A stretch of DNA of 64,000 nt from Arthrobacter cupressi (GCF_900099975.1 NZ_FNEI01000002.1:159872-223871), one strand, 5' to 3'. Shown: positions 53,971-63,722, numbered from the stretch's first letter. Notes: a model not told the origin generated them from the sequence alone. Numbers and translations are program-made.

Positions 53971-54516
53971 TTAGGCCAGCCGCGCCAGCACGCCGTCCAG
54001 GCGTCGCCGGAACTCGGGTGCCAGGACGTCCGGCAGGGCGGCCAAGGGGAACCAGCGGACGGCCTCGGATTCCTCGCTGACCGTGGGCTCCGGCGTTCCC
54101 TCCGTGAAAACCGCGACGCCGATGTCCAGGTGCGAACGGCAGTGGCCGAACGCCCCGGGCAGGGCATGGCGGTCGAGGTCGACCACCCGGGCGTCCGCCA
54201 GGAACTCCCGCGGAAGCCCGGTTTCCTCGATGGTTTCGCGGAGCGCGGCTTCCGTGACGGCGGTGTCCCCGTCTTCCAAATGTCCCCCCGGCTGGACCCA
54301 GAACCTGGCCTTGCCGTGGAAGACCAGGAGGATGTTTTCTAGGGCTGCGTCGAAGACGAAGGCGCTTGCGGTCAGATGCGAGGGCAATGGATGGCGGCTG
54401 AGGATGTCGGCGCCGCGTGCCAGGGCCGCGAGAAAATCGTGTTTCCCGGCCGCCTCCCGCGTGCTGAGTGGTTCCCAGGAAACAATGGCGTCTTCGGCGG
54501 ACACAAGCAGGCTCAT
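53971..54516 (-). CDS. Nudix hydrolase (small)
   Basis: The 181-residue protein starts MSLLVSAEDAIVSWEPLST and has the Nudix box region FWVQPGGHLEDGDTAVTEAALRETIEETGL, with the REXXEEXG metal-binding part intact. Substrate unknown; a nucleoside diphosphate derivative is likely. It follows aroQ by 4 bp on the same strand and converges on the MarP-like gene. Confidence 0.9.
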   Translation of the reverse strand: MSLLVSAEDAIVSWEPLSTREAAGKHDFLAALARGADILSRHPLPSHLTASAFVFDAALENILLVFHGKARFWVQPGGHLEDGDTAVTEAALRETIEETGLPREFLADARVVDLDRHALPGAFGHCRSHLDIGVAVFTEGTPEPTVSEESEAVRWFPLAALPDVLAPEFRRRLDGVLARLA

Positions 54517-54520
54517 GCGG

Positions 54521-54985
54521 CTAGGAAACCGCGCCGGCCAGGAAATCGATGGCCAGCTTGTAGCCCTGCACGCCTGCGCCCACAATCACCGCGGTGCACA
54601 CGGGGGACAGGTAGGAGTGGTGCCGGAATTCCTCGCGCTTGTGCACATTGGTGATGTGGACCTCGACGGCCGGGAGTTCGACCGCAGCCAGTGCGTCACG
54701 CAGTGCCACCGACGTGTGCGTGTAGGCGCCGGCGTTGATGACGATTCCGGCGGCAGTGCCGCGGGCTGCGTGGATGGCGTCCAGGAGATCGCCTTCGTGG
54801 TTGGACTGGACGCAATCCACGGTGAAACCGTGCGCGGCGGCGGCGTCCATGGCGATCTGTTCGACGTCGGCCAGCGTGGAGGTGCCGTACTTTTCAGGCT
54901 CGCGCGTCCCCAGCAGGTTCAGGTTGGGACCATTCAGGACAAGGATGGTGCGGCCGGCAGCGGTGGCGGATGTAGCGTCAGTCAT
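54521..54985 (-). CDS. aroQ: Type II 3-dehydroquinate dehydratase
   Basis: The 154-residue enzyme converts 3-dehydroquinate to 3-dehydroshikimate. It has [21 protein letters not shown] (with the catalytic Arg and Tyr), [58 protein letters not shown] and a C-terminal [14 protein letters not shown], all family hallmarks. It is usually not in one operon with other shikimate genes; here it pairs with a Nudix gene. Confidence 0.97.
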   Translation of the reverse strand: MTDATSATAAGRTILVLNGPNLNLLGTREPEKYGTSTLADVEQIAMDAAAAHGFTVDCVQSNHEGDLLDAIHAARGTAAGIVINAGAYTHTSVALRDALAAVELPAVEVHITNVHKREEFRHHSYLSPVCTAVIVGAGVQGYKLAIDFLAGAVS

Positions 54986-55154
54986 GCCTGCAATCTATCG
55001 CGTCGAAGGGTCCAGCCAAGGAGCGGGGCCCCAGGGTTACGTTCTGGTGGTGGGTTTGGGGCTGGGGCTGACCCGGGCTTCGGCCGCGCGGGGGAGGGCG
55101 GCAGGTGGGATTGAGCGGCGGTACACGATCATGGGCATTGCTACCGATGCCTGA

Positions 55155-55469
55155 TCAGGACCTCTCCCAGTGGATGCGGATGGCTTCGGCAATCGCCCCG
55201 GTGGCCACATCCACCTTGAAAGCCACCGGCGCCTTGCCGGTCTCCTCGACCGCGGCGTCGCTGTAGACCCGCCCGCACGACGGGCAGAGGGTGTAGAGAT
55301 CCTCATCGGTAGGCCAGGGTGCCAGGCCTGGGGGAACGTCGTCGCCTGCGTAAATCGGGATGCCCCGCGAGTTCGCCTGGATCAGGCCTTCCTTGCTGAC
55401 GGTGTTTCCGCAGACGCAGGTAATGGTCGTGACATCGTGGCCCTCGACGGCGGCGTATTCAGTGTCCAT
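55155..55469 (-). CDS. Small zinc-ribbon-like hypothetical protein
   Basis: Starting at the ATG after GGAGG (55469), the 104-residue protein has two Cys pairs, ITCVCGNTVSKEG and LYTLCPSCGRVYSD, spaced as a four-Cys zinc ribbon about 45 residues apart, and a C-terminal helix AIAEAIRIHWERS. It carries no signal peptide or membrane segment. I do not recognise a named family; a nucleic-acid or metal-binding role is possible. The 169 bp between it and aroQ hold nothing clear. Confidence 0.75.
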   Translation of the reverse strand: MDTEYAAVEGHDVTTITCVCGNTVSKEGLIQANSRGIPIYAGDDVPPGLAPWPTDEDLYTLCPSCGRVYSDAAVEETGKAPVAFKVDVATGAIAEAIRIHWERS

Positions 55470-55536
55470 GGCAGCCTCCAAATGGCGAAGGACTACTTAA
55501 GACACAGGGTACGCCTTGCAGGGCATGGCGAGGATG

Positions 55537-55595
55537 TTGTGAGGCCCGCTCCACGCGCTTTGCACGTCGCAACGAACGTAGAACGGGCCTCACAA
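55537..55595. repeat. 12-bp perfect inverted repeat with a 35-bp loop
   Basis: TTGTGAGGCCCG (55537-55548) and CGGGCCTCACAA (55584-55595) flank a GC-rich loop, between the zinc-ribbon gene and the alpha-galactosidase stop. It could act as a terminator of the galactoside operon, but the loop is long and no T run follows. Confidence 0.6.
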
Positions 55596-55608
55596 CGCGG
55601 CGAAAAAG

Positions 55609-57798
55609 CTAGACCGCGGTGACTTTCAGCAGCAGGGCGTGCTCAGGACGCAGCACGGGCAGCGGCAGGCCAACTTCGGCGAGGAAGCGGCCGCTGGCGG
55701 TCAGGCCGCCGTCGAGCCATCCGGGAGGGGCGATCTGTACGTAAGGGCTTTCGCCGACGTCCTCCGCGGTGGGCATGATCGCCTCCACCCGGTACGTCCG
55801 TTCCGGGTCTAGGCCCGGCACGCCAACCCGGCCGGGCATCTCGGACGCCAGCGAGGCCATGACGACGGCGGCGAACAGGGCCTCGGAGCGGTCCTGCGCC
55901 ACCACGCCGTGCAGGCGCAGGTTCGGCTCGCCGAGGTCGGCGTTGACGCGCACTCCGGAGTGGAGGAGACCGCGGTGCTGTTTGTAGACGCCGATCGTCC
56001 GGCGGAGCACGGCCCGTTCATGGTCCGTGGCCTGGCGGATGTCCCACTCCATGCCGAAGTGGCCGAACAGCGCGGTGATGGCCCGGAAGGTGATGCTGTG
56101 CGTGCGGCCGGTGGTGTGCGAATGCGTGGGCCCGACGTGGGCGCCCACCAGTTCCGGCGGGAGGACGGCCTGGGTCCAGCGCTGGATGGTCTGGCGTTCC
56201 AGGGCGTCGTTGCAGTCCGAGGCCCACACACGGTCCGTCCGCTGCAGGATGCCCAGGTCCACGCGGGCGCCGCCGGAGGAGCACGACTCGATCTCCACCT
56301 GCGGGTGCGCAGCCTTCAACGCGTCGAACAGCCGGTAGGCGGCGAGGGTCTGTTCGTGCACCGAGGGCCGGCCATGGTGGCCGTGCTCGGTGAGGTCCCG
56401 GTTCTGGTCCCACTTGAGGTAGGCGATGTTGTTTTCGCGCAGCAGGGCATCGATGCGGTCGTAGATGTACTGCCAGGCCTGAGGGTTGGCGAGGTCGATG
56501 ATGTGCTGGTTCCGCCACTCCAGCGGCAGCCGGCCGCCGTCCTTGTGCGAGGCCGCGGCCGGGCCGACAATCCAGTCCGGGTGCGCGCGGGCGACGTCGG
56601 TATCCAGGTTCACCATCTCCGGCTCCACCCACAGGCCGAACTCCATGCCGCGGGAGGTGACGGCATCGATCAGCGGTGTCAGGCCTTCGGGCCAGACCGC
56701 CTCATCCACATACCAGTCGCCCAGCCCGGCGTGGTCGTCGCGGCGCCCGCGGAACCAGCCGTCGTCGAGCACGAAACGCTCCACGCCCAGCTCCGCGGCG
56801 GACTCGGCCAGCTCGATGAGCGGCTCGATCCTGTGGTCGAAGTAGACGGCCTCCCAGGTGTTCAGGACCACCGGGCGGGCCTTGCCCGAACCGCCCGCGG
56901 AATCCTGGGTGCGCACGTGCTGCGGGCGGGCCCGGAACCAGTCGTAGAAGCGCTCCGTGACGCCGTCCAGGCCGTGCTCCGAGTACGCCGCGTACAACAC
57001 CGGAGTGGTGTACGCGGCACCGGGCGCGAGCACAATTTCGCCGGAGCCAAGCAGTTCGGCGGCGCCGAGCATGCGGCGGCCTTCGCCCAGGGTGTCGAGG
57101 TACTGTTCGTGGTTTCCGGACCAGCCGAAATGCACGGCCCAGACCCGGCCGGAACGGTTGGCGAAACCGGCCGTGCCGGCGGCCACCAGCAGGGAGGAGT
57201 CGTGCCCGGTGCGGCCGTGCCGGCCCGAACGCACCCAAGTGCCTTGGGTGATCGGGTGGCGCTGCGGGTGGTTTTCGCGGCACCAGCGGCCGGTGAGGTC
57301 GAGGAGTTCGACGGCGTCGCCCGGCACCGGGAGCACCAGGCCGAGTTCCTCGAGCTGGTAAGGGGTGGCGCCCGTGTTGGTCAGGGTGTGGCTGAGTTCC
57401 AGCAGGCCGCCGGGGTTCAGGCGGACGGTGGTGCGGACTTCGATGCCCGCGTCCGGGTCCGTTTGGAGCACGACGGCGGTGTTCCCGCCGTCGGAATCTG
57501 CGGACACCACCCGCAGGGCGGGGGAAAAGCCGAAACCAGGCGTGCCGGCTTCCGAACGGTGCCCGCGCAGGCCGGGGCGGCCGAGCCAGCCCGAGGAGGC
57601 CTGGGGGAGCAGGCCGCCGATGACGGGGGTGTCGAGGGCCGAGTGCGGCACCGGCGCGGCGAGGAGTTTCAGGTCCGGCAGGGCTTCGCCAAGATCGGCG
57701 CCCCAATGGACTATCTGGGCCTCACCGGTGTGGAAGGCCAGCAGCAGGCTCGTACCGGAGGAGCGCAGGTGCAGGGGGTGCAGGTCCAGGGGGTCCAT
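55609..57798 (-). CDS. Alpha-galactosidase (GH36)
   Basis: The 729-residue enzyme releases terminal alpha-galactose from oligosaccharides such as raffinose or melibiose. It has the GH36 N-terminal beta-supersandwich and the catalytic barrel with ERFVLDDGWFRGRRDDHAGLGDW, LWVEPEMVN, YLKWDQNRDLTEHG (nucleophile Asp464) and CSSGGARVDLGIL followed by ASDCNDALERQ (acid/base Asp528). No signal peptide is present, so it acts inside the cell on imported sugars. It is the last gene of the ABC operon, after a hairpin. The ATG at 57798 has AAAGAGA upstream. Confidence 0.95.
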   Translation of the reverse strand: MDPLDLHPLHLRSSGTSLLLAFHTGEAQIVHWGADLGEALPDLKLLAAPVPHSALDTPVIGGLLPQASSGWLGRPGLRGHRSEAGTPGFGFSPALRVVSADSDGGNTAVVLQTDPDAGIEVRTTVRLNPGGLLELSHTLTNTGATPYQLEELGLVLPVPGDAVELLDLTGRWCRENHPQRHPITQGTWVRSGRHGRTGHDSSLLVAAGTAGFANRSGRVWAVHFGWSGNHEQYLDTLGEGRRMLGAAELLGSGEIVLAPGAAYTTPVLYAAYSEHGLDGVTERFYDWFRARPQHVRTQDSAGGSGKARPVVLNTWEAVYFDHRIEPLIELAESAAELGVERFVLDDGWFRGRRDDHAGLGDWYVDEAVWPEGLTPLIDAVTSRGMEFGLWVEPEMVNLDTDVARAHPDWIVGPAAASHKDGGRLPLEWRNQHIIDLANPQAWQYIYDRIDALLRENNIAYLKWDQNRDLTEHGHHGRPSVHEQTLAAYRLFDALKAAHPQVEIESCSSGGARVDLGILQRTDRVWASDCNDALERQTIQRWTQAVLPPELVGAHVGPTHSHTTGRTHSITFRAITALFGHFGMEWDIRQATDHERAVLRRTIGVYKQHRGLLHSGVRVNADLGEPNLRLHGVVAQDRSEALFAAVVMASLASEMPGRVGVPGLDPERTYRVEAIMPTAEDVGESPYVQIAPPGWLDGGLTASGRFLAEVGLPLPVLRPEHALLLKVTAV

Positions 57799-57857
57799 GG
57801 GTGGTGTCTCTTTCAGGTGGTGCGTTGAGTGTACGGGAAGGGCAGGCGGGATTGGTG

Positions 57858-57889
57858 CCTGGGGGCCCGGCCGTACCCGGGCCCCCAGG
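57858..57889 (-). terminator. GC-rich hairpin between binding protein and alpha-galactosidase
   Basis: CCTGGGGGCCCGG and CCGGGCCCCCAGG form a perfect 13-bp stem 4 bp after the binding-protein stop. There is no T run, so it probably protects the abundant binding-protein mRNA or partly reduces read-through into the glycosidase gene. Confidence 0.65.
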
Positions 57890-57893
57890 GGTC

Positions 57894-59249
57894 TTACTTG
57901 GCGAAGAGGGCGTTTACCTGCTCGTTGGCCGCGGTCAGCGAGCTGGCGGGGGTCTTGCCGGCCACCACGCCGTCCATGGCGGGCTTCATGATGCCGGATA
58001 CCTTGGCTGCGTTGTCGGTGATCGGCAGCATGAAGGTGGTCTTGTCCTTCACATGCTGGGTGAAGGCATTGACGTCCACGCCCTTGGCCTTGAACGCGGC
58101 TGCGGCTTTGTCTGTGGAACCCTTGATGGCGGGGAAGACGACGGCCTTTGCGGCCACGACGTCCTGGCAGGCGGCGGAGCCGAGGTACTCAACCCACTTG
58201 ATGGCGGCGTCCTTCTTCTTGGTGCCTGCCCAGATGGAGTCGGCCAGGCCGTTGAACATGGAGGCGCGCTTGCCGTCGGGGCCGGCCGGGGTCGGGGCGA
58301 TTCCGACGTTGATGCCCTTGTAGCCCGTGTACTGGCCGATCATCCAGGAACCGGAGGAGTTGATGGCGGCCTTGCCGGCGCCGAAGTTGTCAGCGGCGTT
58401 GGCGCCAACCGTGGTTTCCAGCTTGGGCATGTAGCCCTTTTCGGCCAGGGAGGCCCACCACGCGATGGTGTCCTGGAGCCGCTTGTCGTCGTAGTTGTAG
58501 TGGGTGCCCCACGGGTTCTTGTCCGTGGTGGTCCAGCCGGTGGTGGCGGCCAGGAAGCTCCACTGGGTCTGCCCGGCGTTCTCGCCGCCAGAGGATTCCA
58601 GGCCCAGACCGTAGATGGCCACGTTGTTCTTGTCGAAGCCGGGCTCGTCGCCGCGCTTGCCGCTCTTGTCCACGGTGAGGCGGGCGATCGCCTTCTCGTA
58701 CGTGCCGCCGTCCTGCGGGTTCCAGCTCAGGGATCCCATCTGCTCCGCGGTGAGCCCGGCGTCGGCTGCCATCTTCTTGTTGTAGAACAGCGCGATAGTG
58801 TCCCAGTCCTTGGGCAGGCCGTAGCGCTTGCCGTCCTGGCCAACCCACAGGTCGGCGAGGCCTTCGTTGTACTGGCCGAGGTCAACCTTGTCATTGGCGA
58901 CGGCGTCATCAAGGGCCACCAGCTGCTTGGTCTTGATGAAGTCCGGGTACTTGGCCAGGTGGTTGGTGAAAACGTCCGGGGCGGTCCCCGAAGCCATGCC
59001 GTTGGTGATCTTGCCCCAGTAGTCGTCCCAACCGGTCTGGGTGATCTTCACCTTGATGTCCGGGTTGGCTTTCTGGAAGTCCGTGGCGCACTGCTGGTAC
59101 GCCGGGAGCTGGTTGGCGTCCCAGAGCCAGTAGCTGATCTCGCCCTTGGCGGATTCCGCGCCTCCGCTGGCGCCGCCTCCGCAGGCGGTGAGGGCCAGGG
59201 CAGCAGCAGCGGCGACCGCGACGGCGCCGATTGCCTTCTTGTTCATCAT
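57894..59249 (-). CDS. ABC sugar-binding lipoprotein
   Basis: The 451-residue protein has a lipoprotein signal with lipobox LTAC (Cys23) and a family-1 extracellular solute-binding fold (EISYWLWDANQLPAYQQCATDFQKANPDIKVKITQTGWDDYWGKITNGMASGTAPDVFTNH). It captures the sugar outside the membrane for the two permeases encoded upstream in the operon. AAAGGA precedes the start. An alpha-galactoside ligand is inferred from the neighbouring GH36 enzyme. No ATPase gene is in the cluster, so a shared MsiK-like ATPase is expected elsewhere. Confidence 0.93.
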   Translation of the reverse strand: MMNKKAIGAVAVAAAAALALTACGGGASGGAESAKGEISYWLWDANQLPAYQQCATDFQKANPDIKVKITQTGWDDYWGKITNGMASGTAPDVFTNHLAKYPDFIKTKQLVALDDAVANDKVDLGQYNEGLADLWVGQDGKRYGLPKDWDTIALFYNKKMAADAGLTAEQMGSLSWNPQDGGTYEKAIARLTVDKSGKRGDEPGFDKNNVAIYGLGLESSGGENAGQTQWSFLAATTGWTTTDKNPWGTHYNYDDKRLQDTIAWWASLAEKGYMPKLETTVGANAADNFGAGKAAINSSGSWMIGQYTGYKGINVGIAPTPAGPDGKRASMFNGLADSIWAGTKKKDAAIKWVEYLGSAACQDVVAAKAVVFPAIKGSTDKAAAAFKAKGVDVNAFTQHVKDKTTFMLPITDNAAKVSGIMKPAMDGVVAGKTPASSLTAANEQVNALFAK

Positions 59250-59313
59250 GGTGGGTCCTTTCGGGGACGGCTTTGAGCCGGGTGGTGATGTTGTTGCGGG
59301 GAGGGAGGGAAAG

Positions 59314-60261
59314 CTATTTGGTGCCGTTGAAGCCGATGGAGTTGACGATCTTCTTGCCGAAGATGGCGAAGAGGATCAGCACCGGGGTGGCCGACACGAG
59401 GGTGGCGGCCATGAGGCCGGACCAGTCGGGGGCGCCCTGCGGCGCCTGGGACTTGAAGACGCCCAAGCCCACCGTGAGCACCCGGGTTTCCTCGGTGGTG
59501 CCCACCAACAGCGGCCAGAAGTATTCGTTCCACTGGCCCATGAAGGTCAGCAGGGCGAGGGTGGCGATGGGGGCGGCGGCGTTCGGCATGACGATCTGGA
59601 AAAAGATCCGCCAGTGCTTGGCGCCGTCGAGCATGGCCGCCTCTTCCACTTCACGGGACATGTTCAGGAAGAACTGGCGCATGAAGAAGATGGCAAACGG
59701 TGTCATGAACAGGTAGGGCAGCACCATGCCGAGCATGGAGTTGAGCAGGCCCAGGTTCTTCACGAGCAGGAAGTTCGGCAGTGCGGTGAAGATCGGCGGG
59801 ACCAGCATGGTGCCCAGGAAGAGGGAGAAGACGCCGTCGCGGCCCTTCCAGCGAAGCCGGGCGAAGGCATAGGCGGCCATCGAGCTGAAGAAGACGGCGC
59901 CGGCGGTGGTGATGCTGGAAAACAGCAGCGAATTCCAGAGGTACTGCCAGAAGTTGATGGACGCACCGGACCCGCCCTCGGCGATGGCTTCTTCAGCGGT
60001 CTGGAGGCCGAAGACGCGTTTAAAGGCACCGAGGTTGAAATCGGCCGGCAGCAGGCTTGTGGAGTTCGCGGCGAGGGAACCGTTGGTGGACAGTGCCGTG
60101 CGGAGGACCCAGTAGAAGGGCAGGATGCTGACGGCGATGGCCACGCCGAGCAGGACCCAGGCGATGGCGCGGCGCCAGTTGAAGGGACGGTTCCCTGTGG
60201 AACGGTTCCCGGTGAATGGACGACGGCGGTTGTCGGCCGGGCGGGTGGCTGTGGTGGTCAT
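59314..60261 (-). CDS. ABC sugar permease (MalG-type)
   Basis: The 315-residue inner-membrane component has six helices and the EAA loop EEAAMLDGAKHWRIFFQIVMPNAAAPI that docks with the ATPase. The N-terminal 30 residues are basic and variable. It starts 9 bp after the stop of the partner permease. CUT1 family by order and length. Confidence 0.93.
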   Translation of the reverse strand: MTTTATRPADNRRRPFTGNRSTGNRPFNWRRAIAWVLLGVAIAVSILPFYWVLRTALSTNGSLAANSTSLLPADFNLGAFKRVFGLQTAEEAIAEGGSGASINFWQYLWNSLLFSSITTAGAVFFSSMAAYAFARLRWKGRDGVFSLFLGTMLVPPIFTALPNFLLVKNLGLLNSMLGMVLPYLFMTPFAIFFMRQFFLNMSREVEEAAMLDGAKHWRIFFQIVMPNAAAPIATLALLTFMGQWNEYFWPLLVGTTEETRVLTVGLGVFKSQAPQGAPDWSGLMAATLVSATPVLILFAIFGKKIVNSIGFNGTK

Positions 60262-60270
60262 GGGGTGTCC

Positions 60271-61230
60271 TTAGTCCAGGTCCGACTGGTTGCCGCGGAG
60301 GAACTTCATCTGGATGAAGGCCACGAGGGCGAGGATGACGAAGAGGATGACGGCCAGGGCCGAGCCGTAGCCGAAGTCCTGTTCGTTGAAGGCACGCTGG
60401 TAGATGTAGAACTGCAGCACGCGGGTGGCGTTGACGGGACCGCCGGCGGTGGTGACGGCCACGGTGTCGAAGACCTGGAAGGAACCGATCACGGTGACCA
60501 CCAGGACCAGCACGAGGACCGGGCGGAGCAGCGGCAGCGTGATCCGCCAGAACGTGCTGACGGCCCTGGAGCCGTCGATGCTGGCGGCCTCGTAGACGCT
60601 GTTGGGAATGGCCTGCAGGCCGGCGAAGATCAGCAGGGCGGTGTAGCCCATGTGGCGCCAGGTGTTGATCAGTGCCTGGGTGGGGATGGCCCATTGTTCG
60701 CTGCCGAAGAAGGCCACGCGGGGCAGGCCCACCCATTCGATGAGCTGGTTGACGATGCCGATCTGGTAGTCCAGCATCCAGAACCAGAGCAGGGCGGCGA
60801 TCACGTTGGCCATCAGGTACGGCATGAGCAGAGCCCCGCGGACGAGCGTGGACTTCGCCACCCGGTGCATCAGGAGCGCAATGCCCAGGGCCAGGGCCGT
60901 CTGGAGGGCGATGTTGATGATGACGTACTGGGTGGTGACCCCGAGGGCGTTCCAGAACAGCGGGTCCTTGGCGATGCGTTCGTAGTTCCGGGTGCCGATC
61001 CATTCGGGGTCGCCGAGGATGCTGTATTCGGTGAAGCTCAGGTAGATCCCGCGGATGCTGGGGACCAGGTAGAAGAGCACGAAGCCGAGCATGGCCGGCG
61101 CGATGAAGAAGAGTGCGATCTTGAGGTCGCCCGTGCCCCGGAACTCCGCGGCGGTCTTTCCCCGTTTTCGCGGTTTCTGCGGCCCGCCGGCCGCGAGGCC
61201 AGGGCCCGGTTGTTTGGTGAGCGTGGTCAT
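60271..61230 (-). CDS. ABC sugar permease (MalF-type)
   Basis: The 319-residue permease has a charged N terminus, helices from about residue 38 and an EAA loop YEAASIDGSRAVSTFWRITLPLLRPVL. The Met at 61230, after GGAAAGG, is preferred over an in-frame upstream Met. It is the first gene of the four-gene operon (permease, permease, binding protein, alpha-galactosidase) and starts 42 bp from a LacI-type operator. Confidence 0.93.
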   Translation of the reverse strand: MTTLTKQPGPGLAAGGPQKPRKRGKTAAEFRGTGDLKIALFFIAPAMLGFVLFYLVPSIRGIYLSFTEYSILGDPEWIGTRNYERIAKDPLFWNALGVTTQYVIINIALQTALALGIALLMHRVAKSTLVRGALLMPYLMANVIAALLWFWMLDYQIGIVNQLIEWVGLPRVAFFGSEQWAIPTQALINTWRHMGYTALLIFAGLQAIPNSVYEAASIDGSRAVSTFWRITLPLLRPVLVLVLVVTVIGSFQVFDTVAVTTAGGPVNATRVLQFYIYQRAFNEQDFGYGSALAVILFVILALVAFIQMKFLRGNQSDLD

Positions 61231-61271
61231 CTTCGACCTTTCCAGGTGTGACGTGACTAACAACTGCAGCG

Positions 61272-61366
61272 AATCTACACGAGTAGATTTTGGTGGGTCA
61301 AGAGGTTTTGTGAAATTTTGTGAGAATTTCTTTTATTTCTTTCGTTTTTGTTGACTCGAGTAGATG
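61272..61366. promoter_or_regulatory. Two LacI-type operators in the divergent galactoside control region
   Basis: AATCTACACGAGTAGATT (61272-61289) is an almost perfect 18-bp dyad with a central CG, as expected for a LacI-family site. A second copy, TTGACTCGAGTAGATG (61351-61366), keeps the right half exactly and overlaps a TTGACT -35-like element. They lie 79 bp apart between the permease operon and the dehydrogenase-lacI genes; loop formation between them is possible. Confidence 0.75.
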
Positions 61367-61421
61367 CCGCTGGGAGACTCGGATCGTCCAGTCCCGTATA
61401 GGCCCAAGGAGGAGCCGAACA

Positions 61422-62654
61422 ATGACGTTTTCACTCGGCGTGGTAGGTGCCGGCCAGTTTTCCGGCCAGTTCACCAAGCTGTTCAATGCCCACCCCCGCA
61501 TCTCGGAGGTGTATGTCACTGACGTGCTGCCGGAGCGGGCATCTGCGCTGGTGGAACGGCAGCACCTTGCCGGCACCTTCGCCAGCTTCGAGGAACTGCT
61601 GGCCAGTGACGTGGACGCCGTTGCCATCTTCACCCAGCGCTGGACGCACGGACCCCTGGTGGTCCAGGCACTCCGCGCCGGGAAGCACGTCTACTCCGCC
61701 GTGCCGATGGCCATCAGCGAGGAGGAGATCGCGGCGATCATCGAGGCCGTCCGCGAGACCGGGCTGACCTACATGATGGGGGAGACCAGCTACTACAACC
61801 CCGCCACCATCTACGCGCGGCGGCAGAAGGACGCCGGCGCCTTCGGCCGCATCTTCTATGCCGAGGGCGACTACGTCCACGACATGGACCTCGGCTTCTA
61901 CGCCGCCTACCAGTACAGCGGCGGCGAGGAATGGAAGAAGACCGCCAGCTACCCGCCCATGCTCTATCCGACGCACTCGATCGGCGGCGTGCTCGGCGGA
62001 ATCGGCGGGCACCTCACCAGCGTGAGCTGCATCGGCGTCCGGGACGACCGAGGGGACGGCGTCTTCGACAAGGACATCAGCATGTTCGGTAACGATTTCT
62101 CCAACGCCACCGCCCTCTTCGAACTCGACGGCGGCGGCAGCGTCCGCATCAACGAGTTCCGCCGGGTGGGTTTCCCGTGCCACATCAGGGAAAGTCGCTT
62201 CCGCTACTTCGGCACCGAGGGCAGCTTCGAACAGCTCGTGGAAGCCACCGTCTGGCAGGACAAGGAAGGCTTCGTGGACGTCAGCGAGCAGATCAAGACC
62301 CTCCCCGGTATCCCGCTCGACGATCCGTCCCTGGCGGACGTGGACCCTGCCCTGCGGGACGCCTTCGTCTCGGGCCTGGCGCCGGTCCATGACGCCTCCA
62401 GGCTGCCGGAAGAGCTGCGCGCCCTGCCCAGCGGGCACGAAGGCAGCCACAGCTTCCTGGTGGACGACTTCGCGAACGCCGTGGACACCGGAACCCTGCC
62501 GCCGGTCAATGCCTGGGTAGCCGCCCGCTACACCTTGCCCGGAATCGTGGCCCATCAGTCGGCCCTGCGCGGCGGCGAACGCCTGGCCATCCGGGACTTC
62601 GGCGACGCCCCCGCCAGCCTCGCGGCACCGCGGGCGGAAACAGTCCGCAACTAA
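61422..62654 (+). CDS. Gfo/Idh/MocA-family dehydrogenase
   Basis: The 410-residue NAD(P)-dependent oxidoreductase starts MTFSLGVVGAGQFSGQFTKLF (GxGxxG dinucleotide motif) after AAGGAGGAG. It contains the family motif AGKHVYSAVPMA (EKP-type loop, here AVP) and MLYPTHSIGGVLGG with the catalytic His. It probably oxidises a sugar or inositol derivative released from the imported galactoside. The lacI gene follows after 1 bp, divergent from the transporter operon. Confidence 0.9.
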   Translation: MTFSLGVVGAGQFSGQFTKLFNAHPRISEVYVTDVLPERASALVERQHLAGTFASFEELLASDVDAVAIFTQRWTHGPLVVQALRAGKHVYSAVPMAISEEEIAAIIEAVRETGLTYMMGETSYYNPATIYARRQKDAGAFGRIFYAEGDYVHDMDLGFYAAYQYSGGEEWKKTASYPPMLYPTHSIGGVLGGIGGHLTSVSCIGVRDDRGDGVFDKDISMFGNDFSNATALFELDGGGSVRINEFRRVGFPCHIRESRFRYFGTEGSFEQLVEATVWQDKEGFVDVSEQIKTLPGIPLDDPSLADVDPALRDAFVSGLAPVHDASRLPEELRALPSGHEGSHSFLVDDFANAVDTGTLPPVNAWVAARYTLPGIVAHQSALRGGERLAIRDFGDAPASLAAPRAETVRN

Positions 62655-62655
62655 G

Positions 62656-63690
62656 ATGTTGGCTATGCCGGACCTCTCCGCTTCCGCCCGTCCCGTCGTC
62701 ACGCGCAAGGACGTCGCCCGCCTCGCGGGCGTCAGCACCGCCGTCGTGAGCTACGTGGTCAACGGCGGGCCCAAGAACGTGGCTCCGGCCACGCAGGAGA
62801 AGGTCCGGCAGGCCATCACGGCGCTCGGTTACCGGCCCAACGTCACTGCCCGGGCGCTGAAGATGGGGTCATCGCGCATCCTGGGCATGGTGGTGCCGAA
62901 GATCAGCAGCCCCTTTTTCGCGAGCCTGGCCCAGGCCGTAGAACAGGCCGCGGAGCAGGAGGGCTATGCCATGCTGCTCGGTGACTCCCGTGACTCCCTC
63001 ACGGTGGAACGTCGCCACCTCAGCAATTTCGCGGACAGGCAGGTGGACGGAGTGTTTCTCTGCTCCGTCGTGAACCACCGCCCGGAGGTCAGCGAACTCG
63101 ATGGCCGGGGCATCAGGACGGTCCTGCTCAACTTTTCCGAGTACCCCCTGGAGGTCGATGCGATCGGCCCCGAATTCGTGGGCAGTTCCCGGCGGGCCGT
63201 GGAACACCTGGCCAGCCATGGCCACCGTGACATTGCCCTGGTCCAAGGCTTCGTCACGGGCAACACCCTTGACGGCCGTGAATTCGGTTGGCGTGAGGCG
63301 CTCAAGGGCATGGGCGCGTCCGAGGGGCGGATCTTCCGCTGTTCCTTCGACAGGGCCGGCGGGTATGACGCCGGCCGGAGGTTTCTTGCGCTGACGGAGC
63401 GGCCGACAGCGGTCTTCATCACGTCCGATGAACAGGCTGTTGGCTTCCTGCGGGCGCTGCATGAAGCCGGCCTGCGGGTTCCGGAGGATGTTGCCGTTAT
63501 GTCTTTCGACGGCTCGGAAGAATCCGAATTCTCCTGGCCTCCGTTGAGTACGGTGCGGCAGCCGGTCCAACAGATGGCCGAAGCCGGAGTCCGGGCCATC
63601 ATCGGCACCGGGCGGGACGAGCCTCCGCGCACTCAGGTGTTCGACTGCGAGCTGGTCCTGCGCCGCTCCTGCGGCTGTGACGAACCATAA
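62656..63690 (+). CDS. LacI-family regulator
   Basis: The 344-residue protein has an N-terminal LacI headpiece ([54 protein letters not shown]) and a periplasmic-binding-protein-like sugar domain ([28 protein letters not shown]). It probably represses the galactoside operon and its own operon through the two operators. The first Met (62656) and Met4 (62665) are both possible starts. It ends in a Cys-containing tail (RRSCGCDEP), common in this subfamily. Confidence 0.93.
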   Translation: MLAMPDLSASARPVVTRKDVARLAGVSTAVVSYVVNGGPKNVAPATQEKVRQAITALGYRPNVTARALKMGSSRILGMVVPKISSPFFASLAQAVEQAAEQEGYAMLLGDSRDSLTVERRHLSNFADRQVDGVFLCSVVNHRPEVSELDGRGIRTVLLNFSEYPLEVDAIGPEFVGSSRRAVEHLASHGHRDIALVQGFVTGNTLDGREFGWREALKGMGASEGRIFRCSFDRAGGYDAGRRFLALTERPTAVFITSDEQAVGFLRALHEAGLRVPEDVAVMSFDGSEESEFSWPPLSTVRQPVQQMAEAGVRAIIGTGRDEPPRTQVFDCELVLRRSCGCDEP

Positions 63691-63722
63691 GTTTTGAATC
63701 CCAACTCCCCTCGAAGGAACCC

